A stretch of DNA of 64,000 nt from Sphingobium scionense (lineage in GTDB: Bacteria; Pseudomonadota; Alphaproteobacteria; Sphingomonadales; Sphingomonadaceae): assembly GCF_014197035.1 (NCBI RefSeq), contig NZ_JACIEU010000011.1, positions 140,603 to 204,602 of the forward strand. Reading direction: 5' to 3'. Within the stretch, counting starts at the first letter, position 1. The number at the start of each line of letters is the position of its first letter. This document shows, piece after piece, positions 26,579 through 35,739 of this stretch. The notes beneath the pieces were generated by a model. That model was not told the DNA's origin. It searched no databases and saw only the letters and a list, made by a program, of their open reading frames with translations. The translations under genes and the position numbers were made by a program.

Positions 26579-27327
26579 TGCGTCGCTGTTCCCAGCGGTT
26601 TGCGCGCGCGGAACAGCCGATCATCGAGCGCATAGAAATGGCGCGTGTCGGCGTCGATGTCGCGCGCGTCAATTTCCTCCAACTCGAAACCGGCGGCGCG
26701 GATGCGATCGGCAAAGTCGAGACCGTACTGGCGGACATGGTCCCATTGGCCGAAGCGGCGTTCACGCTCGCGCGGAGGGATGTCGAAACTGCCATCCTCG
26801 GTCGGCTTGTCCCACAGCGGCACGATCAGCCAGGCTTCGCCGCCCGGCTTGAGGGCACGCAGGATATTGCGCAGCACGGCCATGTCGTCGGGCACATGCT
26901 CCATCACATGGCTGGCGTAGAAGAGGTCGTAGCGATCGCTGTCGGACAGTGCCATCAGGTCGACCTGGTGCATGCCGGGCACGGTATAGCGCGCGGGGTC
27001 GAGATCGGCCGGGACATAGTCGGCCGCCGCCGAGAAGCGCTTGACCAGGCTCCCCTCATTGGGGGCCATGTGCAGGATTGCGCCGTCGGTCGGCACGGTC
27101 AGCACGCCCTTCATGAGCAAATAGTTCATCAGCCGCTCGCGCGGCGAGGCGTTGCAATTGGGGCAGCCCCATTCGCCATTGTCGCCATAGCGGAAGAAGC
27201 CGACGACCGTCATGCCGCAGGCCGGGCAGCCGCGATTGGCGGAAGCCCCCAGTGCCTTGCGCAGGTCGAGACCCAATTTGGTCAGATGCTTGCCGGCGGC
27301 CTTGGCCACCCGCTGGACAGTAATCAC
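26575..27327 (-). CDS. zinc-ribbon class I SAM-dependent methyltransferase
   Basis: A 250-residue methyltransferase. The N-terminal part has a putative zinc ribbon with two Cys-x2-Cys pairs (GCPACG and GCPNCN, about residues 33-60). The following Rossmann domain contains ILHMAPNEGSLV, FYASHVMEHVPD and ALKPGGEAWLIVP, matching methyltransferase motifs. It overlaps the flippase start by 4 bases. In glycan loci such enzymes methylate sugars, but the zinc-ribbon form is not tied to a known substrate. A 63-base gap separates it from the GT2 gene upstream. Confidence 0.82.
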   Translation of the reverse strand: MITVQRVAKAAGKHLTKLGLDLRKALGASANRGCPACGMTVVGFFRYGDNGEWGCPNCNASPRERLMNYLLMKGVLTVPTDGAILHMAPNEGSLVKRFSAAADYVPADLDPARYTVPGMHQVDLMALSDSDRYDLFYASHVMEHVPDDMAVLRNILRALKPGGEAWLIVPLWDKPTEDGSFDIPPRERERRFGQWDHVRQYGLDFADRIRAAGFELEEIDARDIDADTRHFYALDDRLFRARKPLGTATQ

Positions 27328-27390
27328 GCCATTCTCCGCTCGGTATCAGCTTCCGGCCTATACAATATGGCGCGGCTTTGGCGAGGGGGA

Positions 27391-28524
27391 TCAGCGTGAC
27401 TTGGCAGGATTCCATGTCGTGACAGTGCGGCCGCTCATCGCCTTGAGCACGCCCTGCAAGGTCGCGGCATAGGCGATCAGTATGTCGACCAGCGCCGCCA
27501 GAGGCCCACCGCGCGACCGCAGGCCGATCCAGGCGAGCAGCGCAATGCCGATCGCGCCGGTCATGTAGAGCATCGGCGACAGGCGCAGCGCCAGCACCCC
27601 GGCGGCGATCGCGCCGGTCAGGATGAACAGGCCACCGAACCAGCGGACGATCTTGCGCGAGGCATATTTGAACCGGTCGATCGCGGCCATGCGGCGCAGT
27701 TGCGGGCGCAAATGGCGGTGCGTGTGCCAGGCGCGGGCGGCGATCCGCACCTTGCGCCGATATTCGTCCTTGCGCCCCGTCACCAGCCGTTCACGCGCGA
27801 TCACATCCTTCGCCTTCACCAGTCGCTTGCCGGCAAAGACCACCGCCATGGAGACGGTAAGGTCATCCAGCACGCTATCGGGAAATTCGGGATAGAGGCT
27901 GCGACGGATGGAGAAGATCGAGCCATCGGCCCCCAGCACATTGCCGGTGCGCGATTCCTCGTCCTTCAGCCTTTCCTCGATCCGCCAGTAGAGCGAGCCG
28001 ACGGCGGCGGTCGCACTGTCCCCCTCGCCCAGATAATGGAGCGAGCCGAGGACGCCGCCGACGGCAGGATCGGCATAGCGGGCGAGCAGATTGTCGATTG
28101 CGTCAGGATCGAGCAGCACATTGGCGTCGGTGAAGATCAGTATGTCGCCGCGCGCGCGGGCGGCGAGCAATTTCATGCCATGCGCCTTGCCGCTGCGCCC
28201 CGGCCCGCGCAGCAGCGTGACCAGATCGCCCTGCGCCGCGATCAGCGCGGCGGTATCATCGGACGATCCATCGTCGAAGGCGAGAATTTCCAGCGTCGGA
28301 TGGCGCGCCTTCAGCATCGCCAGATTGGCAAGCTTTTCCGGCATCGCCGCCGCCTCATTATAGGCACAGAAGAGCAGCGAGGCGCTGGGCACCGGGCCAA
28401 CGACCGGCGTTTCCGCACGGGTCGGCAACAGGCGCAGGATCAGCGGGTAGAAGAGGAAGGGCCAGGCGACGGCAATTAGCGAGGCCAGCAGGACCAGGGC
28501 AAGCAGCAGGTTGGTCACGGTCAA
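27391..28524 (-). CDS. membrane-anchored glycosyltransferase family 2
   Basis: A 377-residue processive-type GT2 enzyme. One N-terminal helix (about residues 5-28) is followed by the catalytic domain with SASLLFCAYNEAAAM, the DDGSSDDT donor loop and FTDANVLLD metal site, and a C-terminal pair of helices with a short tail. The ARERLVTGRKDEYRRKVR stretch resembles the QxxRW region of polysaccharide synthases but is not a perfect match. It overlaps the sugar-transferase gene upstream by 4 bases. It probably extends the lipid-linked sugar started by that enzyme. Confidence 0.88.
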   Translation of the reverse strand: MTVTNLLLALVLLASLIAVAWPFLFYPLILRLLPTRAETPVVGPVPSASLLFCAYNEAAAMPEKLANLAMLKARHPTLEILAFDDGSSDDTAALIAAQGDLVTLLRGPGRSGKAHGMKLLAARARGDILIFTDANVLLDPDAIDNLLARYADPAVGGVLGSLHYLGEGDSATAAVGSLYWRIEERLKDEESRTGNVLGADGSIFSIRRSLYPEFPDSVLDDLTVSMAVVFAGKRLVKAKDVIARERLVTGRKDEYRRKVRIAARAWHTHRHLRPQLRRMAAIDRFKYASRKIVRWFGGLFILTGAIAAGVLALRLSPMLYMTGAIGIALLAWIGLRSRGGPLAALVDILIAYAATLQGVLKAMSGRTVTTWNPAKSR

Positions 28525-29897
28525 TAGGCCTTGTGATGGACCAGCACGCCGAGTGTCGCGACAATGATCCGCAGGTCGCGCCAGATCGACCAGTCGCTGA
28601 CATATTCAAGGTCGGAACCCAGCCGGTCGATCAGATCCTGATGATGATCGGTGGCGCCGCGATGTCCCCGCACCTGGGCCAGGCCGGTCATGCCAGGCTT
28701 GATGCAATGGCGTTCCCAATAGCGGGCATCGACCTCCCAATAAAGGCTGTCGCCCGCCTTGGCTGCGGCGGCATGGGGCCGCGGGCCGACGATGCTCATG
28801 TCGCCGTTCAGCACGTTGAAGAGCTGGGGCAGTTCATCGATACTGGTCTTGCGCAGGAAGGCACCGACGCGGGTGACGCGATCATCGTCGCGCTTCGTCA
28901 GCGTCGCGGCCTTGTGGTCGCTTACCTCGGTCCGCATCGAGCGAAACTTGTAGATGGAGAAGGGTCGCGCGTCCTTGCCGATGCGCGGCTGACGGAAGAG
29001 GATCGGGCCGGGACTGGTCAGCTTCACCGCCAGCGCAGCGCCGATCAGGATCGGCGAGAGGGCGATGGTCGCGATGGTGGCGACGATGATGTCGAACAGC
29101 CGCTTGATCAGGCGATCGCGGAATTGCAGCGGGCCGCCGGCGACGATGATCGTGGGCTGGCCGTCGAATTCGTCGACCCGCGCAGGCGCGAAGCGCAGCA
29201 GTTCGGGGACGACGATTTCGCCCCGCGCCGACAGCGACTTGAGCGCGGCCGACCAGTCGTCCATCCGTTCGAGCGGACAGGCGACGATCACCCGTTCCGC
29301 CATGCCAACGGCAGCGGCGAGGCGCGCAGCCATGTCGGCATCATGGCGTTCGGGATGGAGATTGGCAGAGTCGGCCTGGATCACATCCATATGGGCGCCG
29401 GTCTCGGTTGCGATCTCTACCCCGTCCATGATGACCGCGGTCAGATGCGGCACATCGCCAAGCACCCGGACGGCGAGGCGCGCGACCGCCAGGCGCACCA
29501 GCGCCAGCGTGGCCGCGCCGAGCAGCAGGCCGGTCAGGAAGGTCAGACGGGACAGCTGTTCGGCGATCTTGCCCAGATAGACGATCAGCAACATCAGCAG
29601 CGCGGCTTGCGCCAACGCGAGCAGCGCGCGGAAGATGCCGCGTCGCACCCGGTCCAGCGTGTTGATGCCATAGGCCCCGCCCTGCACCGCGAGGATCGCA
29701 TAGAGCGGCGCGACCATGGCGAACATCACCAGGCCATGGGGCTTGCCCGGCTCGCCCCAGAACGCGCCTACCACCAACCAGTTGGCCGCAAGGAAGGCGA
29801 TGAACAGCCCTGCCATGTCGCCCGCCAGGCACAGCGCATAGAGGCGCAGCCGCACAATTTCCTTCGAGACGGTCAATGAGGCGCTGTGCATGATCAT
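28521..29897 (-). CDS. undecaprenyl-phosphate sugar phosphotransferase (WcaJ/GumD-like)
   Basis: A 458-residue initiating sugar transferase. Four or five N-terminal membrane helices (about residues 15-130) and a CoA-binding-like middle region precede the bacterial sugar-transferase domain (about 265-455), recognisable by [40 protein letters not shown] and [19 protein letters not shown]. It transfers a hexose-1-phosphate from UDP-sugar to undecaprenyl phosphate, the first step of repeat-unit synthesis. Either of two close ATGs (29897, 29891) could be the start. It lies directly downstream of the XrtA amidotransferase. Confidence 0.93.
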   Translation of the reverse strand: MIMHSASLTVSKEIVRLRLYALCLAGDMAGLFIAFLAANWLVVGAFWGEPGKPHGLVMFAMVAPLYAILAVQGGAYGINTLDRVRRGIFRALLALAQAALLMLLIVYLGKIAEQLSRLTFLTGLLLGAATLALVRLAVARLAVRVLGDVPHLTAVIMDGVEIATETGAHMDVIQADSANLHPERHDADMAARLAAAVGMAERVIVACPLERMDDWSAALKSLSARGEIVVPELLRFAPARVDEFDGQPTIIVAGGPLQFRDRLIKRLFDIIVATIATIALSPILIGAALAVKLTSPGPILFRQPRIGKDARPFSIYKFRSMRTEVSDHKAATLTKRDDDRVTRVGAFLRKTSIDELPQLFNVLNGDMSIVGPRPHAAAAKAGDSLYWEVDARYWERHCIKPGMTGLAQVRGHRGATDHHQDLIDRLGSDLEYVSDWSIWRDLRIIVATLGVLVHHKAY

Positions 29898-29940
29898 TAT
29901 TCTGCCCCGTTGGCACCGGGTTGGGCCGGTTGCAAGGGGA

Positions 29941-31836
29941 TCACGCGCCGAACAGCCGGCCGAGCGCCTTGTCGAGCATCACCATTTGCCATAGCAGGCG
30001 CCCATGGTCGGAAACGCCGGCCTTGTGGTCGGCCGCGACCTTGGCCAGCATCTTCGTGTCGAACCAGCCGGTGCGGGCGAGCGCGGAGCCGCCCGCGACC
30101 GCCGTCGCCTCGCCCGCCAGCGCGCCACGGAACCAGGCGCTGATCGGCGTAACGAAGCCCATTTTCTGACGGTAGAGAATATCCTGCGGCAGGAAGGGTT
30201 CCATCGCCTTCTTCATGAGATATTTGCCGCTATTGCCGCGAATGCGCTGGGCGACCGGCAGGCGCGCGGCAAATTCGACCAGCCGATGGTCGAGCAGCGG
30301 CTCGCGCGCCTCCAGACCGACGGCCATGCTCATCCGGTCGCTCTTGGTCAGGATGTCGCCAGGCAACCAGATGCGGATATCGGCATATTGGGCGCGATCG
30401 AGCGGGTCGCGCGCCGGGGCATCGGCCATCGCCTTGATATAGCGATCCTCCGCGCGATAGGCACCCAGCCGGCTCTTCATGTCCTGGCTGAACAATCGCT
30501 GGCGCAGCGCATGGGGCGTCACCCCGACCGAGGCGGCATAAGCCTCGCCACCGTCGCCGGCCAGTTCCAGGAAGGTCGACTTGGCGCGCAGCGCGCGCGG
30601 CGCCCAGTCGGCCTTGGGATAATAGCGGCCGAGCGTGCCGAACAAAGGTTCACGCACCGAAGCGGGGATCAGGCCGCGCAGCCTTTCCCCCTGCATCTGG
30701 AAGCGGTGGCGGCGATAGCCGGCGAACGCCTCGTCCGCGCCATCGCCGGACAGCGCCACCGTCACCTGTTCGCGCGCCAGTTCGCAGACCCGGTAGGTCG
30801 GCAGCGCGGAGGCATCGGCAAAGGGTTCGTCGAAATGGAAGGCCAGCGTGTCGGCCAATCCATAATCATCGGGTGATACGATGCGGGTGCGATGATCGGT
30901 GGCGAAGCGCCGGGCGATCCGGTCGGCATAGGCGGTCTCGTCCAGGCTGGCGACATCGAAGCCGATGGTGCAGGTCTTGACCGCCTGGTTCGACGCCTCT
31001 GCCATCAGCGCGACGACGCTGCTGCTGTCGACGCCGCCGGACAGGAAGGCGCCGAGCGGCACGTCGGACACCATGCGCGAGCGCACCGCCTGACGCATCA
31101 GCGCGACCAGTTCCTCCTCCAGCGCCTCGGGCCTGGCCTTGCTGCGATCGGCAAAGCTGATGTCCCAGTAACGCTGCGGATGGGGCAGCGGGCGGCCGCG
31201 CACCAGGCGCAGCGTCTCGCCCGCGCCGAGCTTGCGCACGCCCGCGACCATGCAGGCATCGTCGGGGACATAGCCATAGGCGAGATAATCCTCGACCGCG
31301 CTCAGGTCCGGCGCGCGGCGAAGCAGCGGATGGGCGAGCAGGCTCTTCAGTTCCGATCCGAAGATCAGGCTGCCATCCGACAGCAGCGCATAATGGAGCG
31401 GCTTCACCCCCAGCCGGTCGCGCGCCAGCCAGAGCGACTGGGCGCGCGCGTCAAACAGGGCGAAGGCGAACATGCCGTTGAAGCGGCTGACGCATTCCTC
31501 GCCCCATTGGCGATAGCCGTGCAGGATGACTTCGGTATCGCTGTCGGTGCGGAAGACATGGCCCTTTGCCTCCAGTTCGGCGCGGACCTCGGCGAAATTG
31601 TAGATTTCACCGTTGAAGGTGACAACGAGGCTTTCATCCTCGGTCAGCATCGGCTGGGCGCCGCCGCCAAGATCGATGATCGACAGGCGCAGATGCCCGA
31701 GGCCCACGCCCGGCGCGGTCCAGATACCGCTGCCGTCCGGGCCGCGATGCGGCATCACGTCCAGCATGGCGCGCACCCGCGCAGGATCGACCGGCTTGGC
31801 CGTTTCGAGATGGAAGATGCCCGCAATTCCGCACAT
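29941..31836 (-). CDS. XrtA-associated amidotransferase (asparagine synthase-like)
   Basis: A 631-residue glutamine-hydrolysing asparagine-synthase homologue of the type found beside exosortase A (amidotransferase 1). The N-terminal Ntn glutaminase begins MCGIAGIFH with Cys2 as nucleophile after Met removal, and includes MPHRGPDGSG. The synthetase domain has the ATP loop LSGGVDSSSVVALM and VALSGDGADEAF. It probably transfers ammonia to a carboxyl group of a sugar or lipid intermediate rather than making free asparagine. It lies 10 bases after the exosortase gene. Confidence 0.93.
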   Translation of the reverse strand: MCGIAGIFHLETAKPVDPARVRAMLDVMPHRGPDGSGIWTAPGVGLGHLRLSIIDLGGGAQPMLTEDESLVVTFNGEIYNFAEVRAELEAKGHVFRTDSDTEVILHGYRQWGEECVSRFNGMFAFALFDARAQSLWLARDRLGVKPLHYALLSDGSLIFGSELKSLLAHPLLRRAPDLSAVEDYLAYGYVPDDACMVAGVRKLGAGETLRLVRGRPLPHPQRYWDISFADRSKARPEALEEELVALMRQAVRSRMVSDVPLGAFLSGGVDSSSVVALMAEASNQAVKTCTIGFDVASLDETAYADRIARRFATDHRTRIVSPDDYGLADTLAFHFDEPFADASALPTYRVCELAREQVTVALSGDGADEAFAGYRRHRFQMQGERLRGLIPASVREPLFGTLGRYYPKADWAPRALRAKSTFLELAGDGGEAYAASVGVTPHALRQRLFSQDMKSRLGAYRAEDRYIKAMADAPARDPLDRAQYADIRIWLPGDILTKSDRMSMAVGLEAREPLLDHRLVEFAARLPVAQRIRGNSGKYLMKKAMEPFLPQDILYRQKMGFVTPISAWFRGALAGEATAVAGGSALARTGWFDTKMLAKVAADHKAGVSDHGRLLWQMVMLDKALGRLFGA

Positions 31837-31846
31837 TGTTACGGTC

Positions 31847-33382
31847 CTAGCCTATGCCCGCGCTGCGGTCAGCCAATTCCTTCACATTGCCCAGATCATG
31901 CAGAAAGGCGGCGATCGCCGTGTCGGAGGGATAGCCGGGGTGCTCTTCGGCGGAAACAAGGATCGCGACCGAGCGCGGATCGCGGCCGAGCAGCCGGGCG
32001 AGCATGGTCTGCACCTTCACCTCCGGCTTGCTGCCGGTCGGTGCGCCCTGCCCCACCACATAGAAGCTGACGACATGGCGGACGAGCGGACCGGGACCGG
32101 TGATCTGCTCGCCGCGCGCGTCGGCGGGTGCCGGTGCGGGCGAGGACCAGGTCCATTCCCTGTCGGGATCGACCGCGCCCTGGCCGAAACCGACCAGTTC
32201 GCGCTTGTCCTCCTGCCGGTCAAAGGCGGCGACGACGAGGTCCACGACCTGTCCGTGCGCGTTGGTGTAGCGGCCAGCGATGAAATGATCGGCACCATCG
32301 AAGCGCGGTTTCCAGGGATAGGTCTGGGCGGCACTGGTGCGGGTCCAGCCCGGCACCACTGGCAGATCGATGCGCGATGGCAGCGGACGGGCAGTGGCTG
32401 CGGTGGCCGCCAGCCAGAGCGGCGCGGCGACGATGATGCCGAGCGCAATGGCCGCCATCATGCCGGCCGGCGCCTGCCGCCGGACGGTGCGCTGCAGCGG
32501 GGCGGGATCGAACCAGGGGTCGCCAGGCTTGCGATCGAAGAATGGCCAGGCGGTCGCCATCACGATGATCATGATGATCGCGAAGAAGACCCAGCCATAG
32601 ACGACATGGTCGAAACCGACGGCGGCATCGACCGTGGTCAGATGGGCGACCAATATGGTGGCGAATGCGCGCACGCCATTGGCCAGCACCGACAAGGTGA
32701 GCGCTCCGGCCATGAACAGGATGCGGCGCGGCCAACTCTGGAAGCAGACATTGCAGACCAGCGCGCCATAAGCGGTCATGGCGATCAGGAACTTGGCGCC
32801 CGAACAGGCCTCCGCCACCTCGAAATAGCCGGTCGGGGTGGTGATGAAGATGCCCTCCATATGGGCGGGCACGCCGGCCAGCGTCAGGAACATCATCGAC
32901 AGATGCGCCGTTACCAGCTGAAGATGCGGCACGATCTCCTCACCGAAGGGGACCATGAAGAAGGCATAGAAGAGCGGGAAGAGCAGCGCGCGCGCCACCA
33001 TCGGCCCGAGCAGCGCGATCACCGCACCCTGGAGCATCAGGACCAGGGCGCCATGGCGGACCATCGCGACGCCCGCCGCCGCGCCGAGCAGCCAGGCGAA
33101 GGCGCCCAGGCCAAGCCAGATCAGGCCCGGCGGCCAGGCGACCGGCTCCAGTTGGCGCAGGCCGGGCAGGCGCTGCTGCACCAGCCAGGCGATGAGGATC
33201 GGGATGAACAGGCAATGGCCGAAGGTGGAAGCGTTCCACCAGATCGAGACCATCGAATAGAGATCGTCGAAGAAGAGCGTCAATATGGCAGCCGCGACCA
33301 CACCCAGCGCGGTCAGATGGCCACGCCAGCCGGCAAGGCCCATGCGCGGCATGTCGGCAAGGGGACGGGCGCGATCGGTCAT
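31847..33382 (-). CDS. xrtA: exosortase A fused to an EpsI domain
   Basis: A 511-residue protein. The first 280 residues form the polytopic exosortase with the catalytic triad visible: Cys193 in VAEACSGAKFL, Arg238 in NGVRAF and His259 in FDHVVYGW. A linker and one more helix lead to a periplasmic EpsI-type domain (about 310-511). XrtA cleaves the PEP-CTERM sorting signal of exported proteins and links them to a surface anchor; EpsI is an exopolysaccharide-associated partner of unknown activity. The start at 33382 overlaps the upstream stop (ATGA); the open frame further upstream lacks homology. No PEP-CTERM substrate is encoded in this window. Confidence 0.95.
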   Translation of the reverse strand: MTDRARPLADMPRMGLAGWRGHLTALGVVAAAILTLFFDDLYSMVSIWWNASTFGHCLFIPILIAWLVQQRLPGLRQLEPVAWPPGLIWLGLGAFAWLLGAAAGVAMVRHGALVLMLQGAVIALLGPMVARALLFPLFYAFFMVPFGEEIVPHLQLVTAHLSMMFLTLAGVPAHMEGIFITTPTGYFEVAEACSGAKFLIAMTAYGALVCNVCFQSWPRRILFMAGALTLSVLANGVRAFATILVAHLTTVDAAVGFDHVVYGWVFFAIIMIIVMATAWPFFDRKPGDPWFDPAPLQRTVRRQAPAGMMAAIALGIIVAAPLWLAATAATARPLPSRIDLPVVPGWTRTSAAQTYPWKPRFDGADHFIAGRYTNAHGQVVDLVVAAFDRQEDKRELVGFGQGAVDPDREWTWSSPAPAPADARGEQITGPGPLVRHVVSFYVVGQGAPTGSKPEVKVQTMLARLLGRDPRSVAILVSAEEHPGYPSDTAIAAFLHDLGNVKELADRSAGIG

Positions 33383-34608
33383 GCCGCCTGCGGATCGGCC
33401 TTGCCCGGCGCGCCAAGCAGCAGGTCGGGCAGACCGCCCAGCGTCGCCGACCAGCGATAGCGCGCCTCGACACGGCGACGAGCGGCAAAGCCGAGCTGCG
33501 TTCCTCGCGCCGGATCGGCGAGCAGCCACAGGACCGCCTGGGCTTCGGCCGCCGGGTCATCCGCGACCAGGAAATCGCGGCCATCGACCGCATCAATGCC
33601 TTCGGCCGCCTGCGACGAGGCGACGACCGGGCGGGCCATCGCCATCGCTTCCAGCACCTTGTTCTGGATACCGCGCGCGATGCGCAGCGGCGCCACGACC
33701 AGATCGGCAGCGGCCAACCAGCCGCGCACGTCGGGCACGCCGCCGGTGACGACGACGCCGGGAAGGTCGGCGAGCGCCTGCACCGGCTTCGACGGGTTGC
33801 GGCCGACAATGGCGAAGCGCACATCGGGGCGTGCCGACTGGATGGCGGGCAGCGTCTGGCGCGCGAAACTCTCGACAGCCTCGACATTGGGGCGATAGTC
33901 CATCTGGCCGGTGAAGACGATCAGTGGCCCCGCCCCCTTCTCGACGGCCGGGAAATCGACCGCCGGATCGAAATAGTCGAGCGCCACGCCATTTTCGAGC
34001 GCGACGATCCGGTCGGCGCCAAGGTCGCAGGCGTCGCGGAACAACGCCGCTTCGGCTTCGCTGACGAAGCTGCAGATGTCGGCGCGGGCCGCGACCTTGC
34101 GCTCGAAATCGAGCAGCACGCGCCCCTCGCGCCGGTTGATCCAGCCCATCGGACCGGAACCCTGCGCCCCATAAGCGGCATATTTGGCCGAATCGAAATC
34201 GACGAAATCCATCAGGAAGCGCACCCCCGCCGGCAGCATGGGCACGAAATGGGCCATCTGCGCCGAATAGGCAATGACGGCGCGGATCGGCCGTTCGGCC
34301 ATGACCTGCGCGACCCAGCGATGGAGGCCCGGATGATCGAACAGCGACACCAGCAGCGACTGGCCGCGCGCCAGGCCGGTGAGGCCGGCGACCATGCGCG
34401 AACGGTCGCGCATCAGCACGCACTGGCTGGCCGTCAGTTGCGCCATGTCGGGGGCAAAGCCCATGTCGCGATCATCATCGGCAAAGCAGCCGACATGGAC
34501 CGGCGCCATCTGCGCCAGCCGCTGGAGCAGATGATAGGACCGGATCTTGTCGCCCCGGTCGGGCGGGAACGGGATACGATGGCAGAGAAAAAGAAGCTCG
34601 CCCGTCAT
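33379..34608 (-). CDS. XrtA-system glycosyltransferase (TIGR03087-like)
   Basis: A 409-residue GT-B glycosyltransferase of the subfamily tied to XrtA loci. It opens ELLFLCHRIPFPPDRGDKIRS, the recognisable signature of this group, and the donor domain contains IVFTGQMDYRPNVEAV and NKVLEAMAMARPVVAS. The start at 34608 overlaps the FemAB stop (ATGA) and places the signature at the N terminus. It sits between FemAB and xrtA, as in other XrtA clusters. Confidence 0.93.
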   Translation of the reverse strand: MTGELLFLCHRIPFPPDRGDKIRSYHLLQRLAQMAPVHVGCFADDDRDMGFAPDMAQLTASQCVLMRDRSRMVAGLTGLARGQSLLVSLFDHPGLHRWVAQVMAERPIRAVIAYSAQMAHFVPMLPAGVRFLMDFVDFDSAKYAAYGAQGSGPMGWINRREGRVLLDFERKVAARADICSFVSEAEAALFRDACDLGADRIVALENGVALDYFDPAVDFPAVEKGAGPLIVFTGQMDYRPNVEAVESFARQTLPAIQSARPDVRFAIVGRNPSKPVQALADLPGVVVTGGVPDVRGWLAAADLVVAPLRIARGIQNKVLEAMAMARPVVASSQAAEGIDAVDGRDFLVADDPAAEAQAVLWLLADPARGTQLGFAARRRVEARYRWSATLGGLPDLLLGAPGKADPQAA

Positions 34609-35678
34609 CCAAGGCCCCGCGCGATATGGGGACCGATCAGATTGGCGAGAGGCAGCGGCAGCTTCTTCCACAATTCCACCTTGCGCCGATATTGGGGCGA
34701 GAGCGGATTGACGTCACGCGTCTCCTTGCCCGGCGCGGTGCGCAGATGATAGCCGAGCGGATCGCCCTCGAAACCCCATGTCTTCTTCCAGGCGGCGGGG
34801 CCGGTGCCGACCTTCGACCGGCCGAAGTCGAAATGGGTAAGGCCGCGCTCGCGCGCCTGGCGCATCAGGGTGAAATAGAGGACTTCGTTGGAGCGCATTG
34901 CCCGCGCCTCCAGCCCGGCGCCATGCCAATAGGGCATGCAGGCGCCGCCATGATAGAGGCTGATGACCGCCGACAGCGGCTTGCCATCCTTCGATACCAT
35001 GGCGATGTCCGCATCCGCCCCGAACCGGTCGAGAATCGCATCGAACAGCGCGCGCGGGAAGACCGGCGTGCCCAGATTATGGACGCTCTGGCAATAGAGG
35101 CGATAATGGATGTCGCGCAGCCGCTGGTCGCGGCCGGTCTCGAACTGGAGATCATTGCCAAGGCCCTTGCGGATTTCCGCGCGGTGGCGCTTGGGGATCG
35201 CCTTCAGTTCCGCTTCGTCATCGACGGCAAGCGCGCGCGAGAAACCGAGATAGGCGTCGGCCTTGTTCTGCCATGAGGCGCCGCCGGGCGCTTCGCCGCC
35301 GCGCAGTTCCAGCGTGTCGCAGCCGAGCTTTTCCGCCTGATACCAGGCCGCGTCGGAAAGTTTGGCAATCGCCTTGCGATGGGACGCGAGGATGCCGCCA
35401 TCGACCGCGAAACCGCTGCCGACCAACGCCTTGCCGAACAGGGCCGAGCGGATATGGGTGAGCGGCAGCACGCCGTTGATCTCGCCCGAGGGCGTGCGCG
35501 CGACCAGCATGATCGCCTTCTGGCCGGTGCCGGCCTCCACGCCCATGATCCAGGCCGGTCGATGAAAGGGCGTCGAGCCCGGCTGGGCGCAGACCCAGGC
35601 ATCGACTTCCGCCACGACAGCCGGATCGGACAGGCGCGCCTCTCCGACGATGACGCTCAGATCGACAATCGCATTCAT
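34605..35678 (-). CDS. FemAB-family XrtA/PEP-CTERM-associated protein, copy 1
   Basis: A 357-residue protein of the FemAB-like GNAT fold found in XrtA loci. Recognisable parts are FHRPAWIMGVEAGTGQ near the start, the double GNAT arrangement, and THFDFGRSKVGTGPAAWKKTWGFEGDP near the end. FemAB enzymes add amino acids from aminoacyl-tRNA to peptidoglycan stems; the XrtA-linked members are thought to transfer an acyl or aminoacyl group to a glycan or lipid, unproven. It is closely similar to the gene at 35740-36810, so the pair arose by tandem duplication. Confidence 0.92.
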   Translation of the reverse strand: MNAIVDLSVIVGEARLSDPAVVAEVDAWVCAQPGSTPFHRPAWIMGVEAGTGQKAIMLVARTPSGEINGVLPLTHIRSALFGKALVGSGFAVDGGILASHRKAIAKLSDAAWYQAEKLGCDTLELRGGEAPGGASWQNKADAYLGFSRALAVDDEAELKAIPKRHRAEIRKGLGNDLQFETGRDQRLRDIHYRLYCQSVHNLGTPVFPRALFDAILDRFGADADIAMVSKDGKPLSAVISLYHGGACMPYWHGAGLEARAMRSNEVLYFTLMRQARERGLTHFDFGRSKVGTGPAAWKKTWGFEGDPLGYHLRTAPGKETRDVNPLSPQYRRKVELWKKLPLPLANLIGPHIARGLG

Positions 35679-35739
35679 CTGGTCATTCCCTCAGTACCCC
35701 TGGCACCGGCATAGGCCCGAAGGGCTGAATATATGGTAA

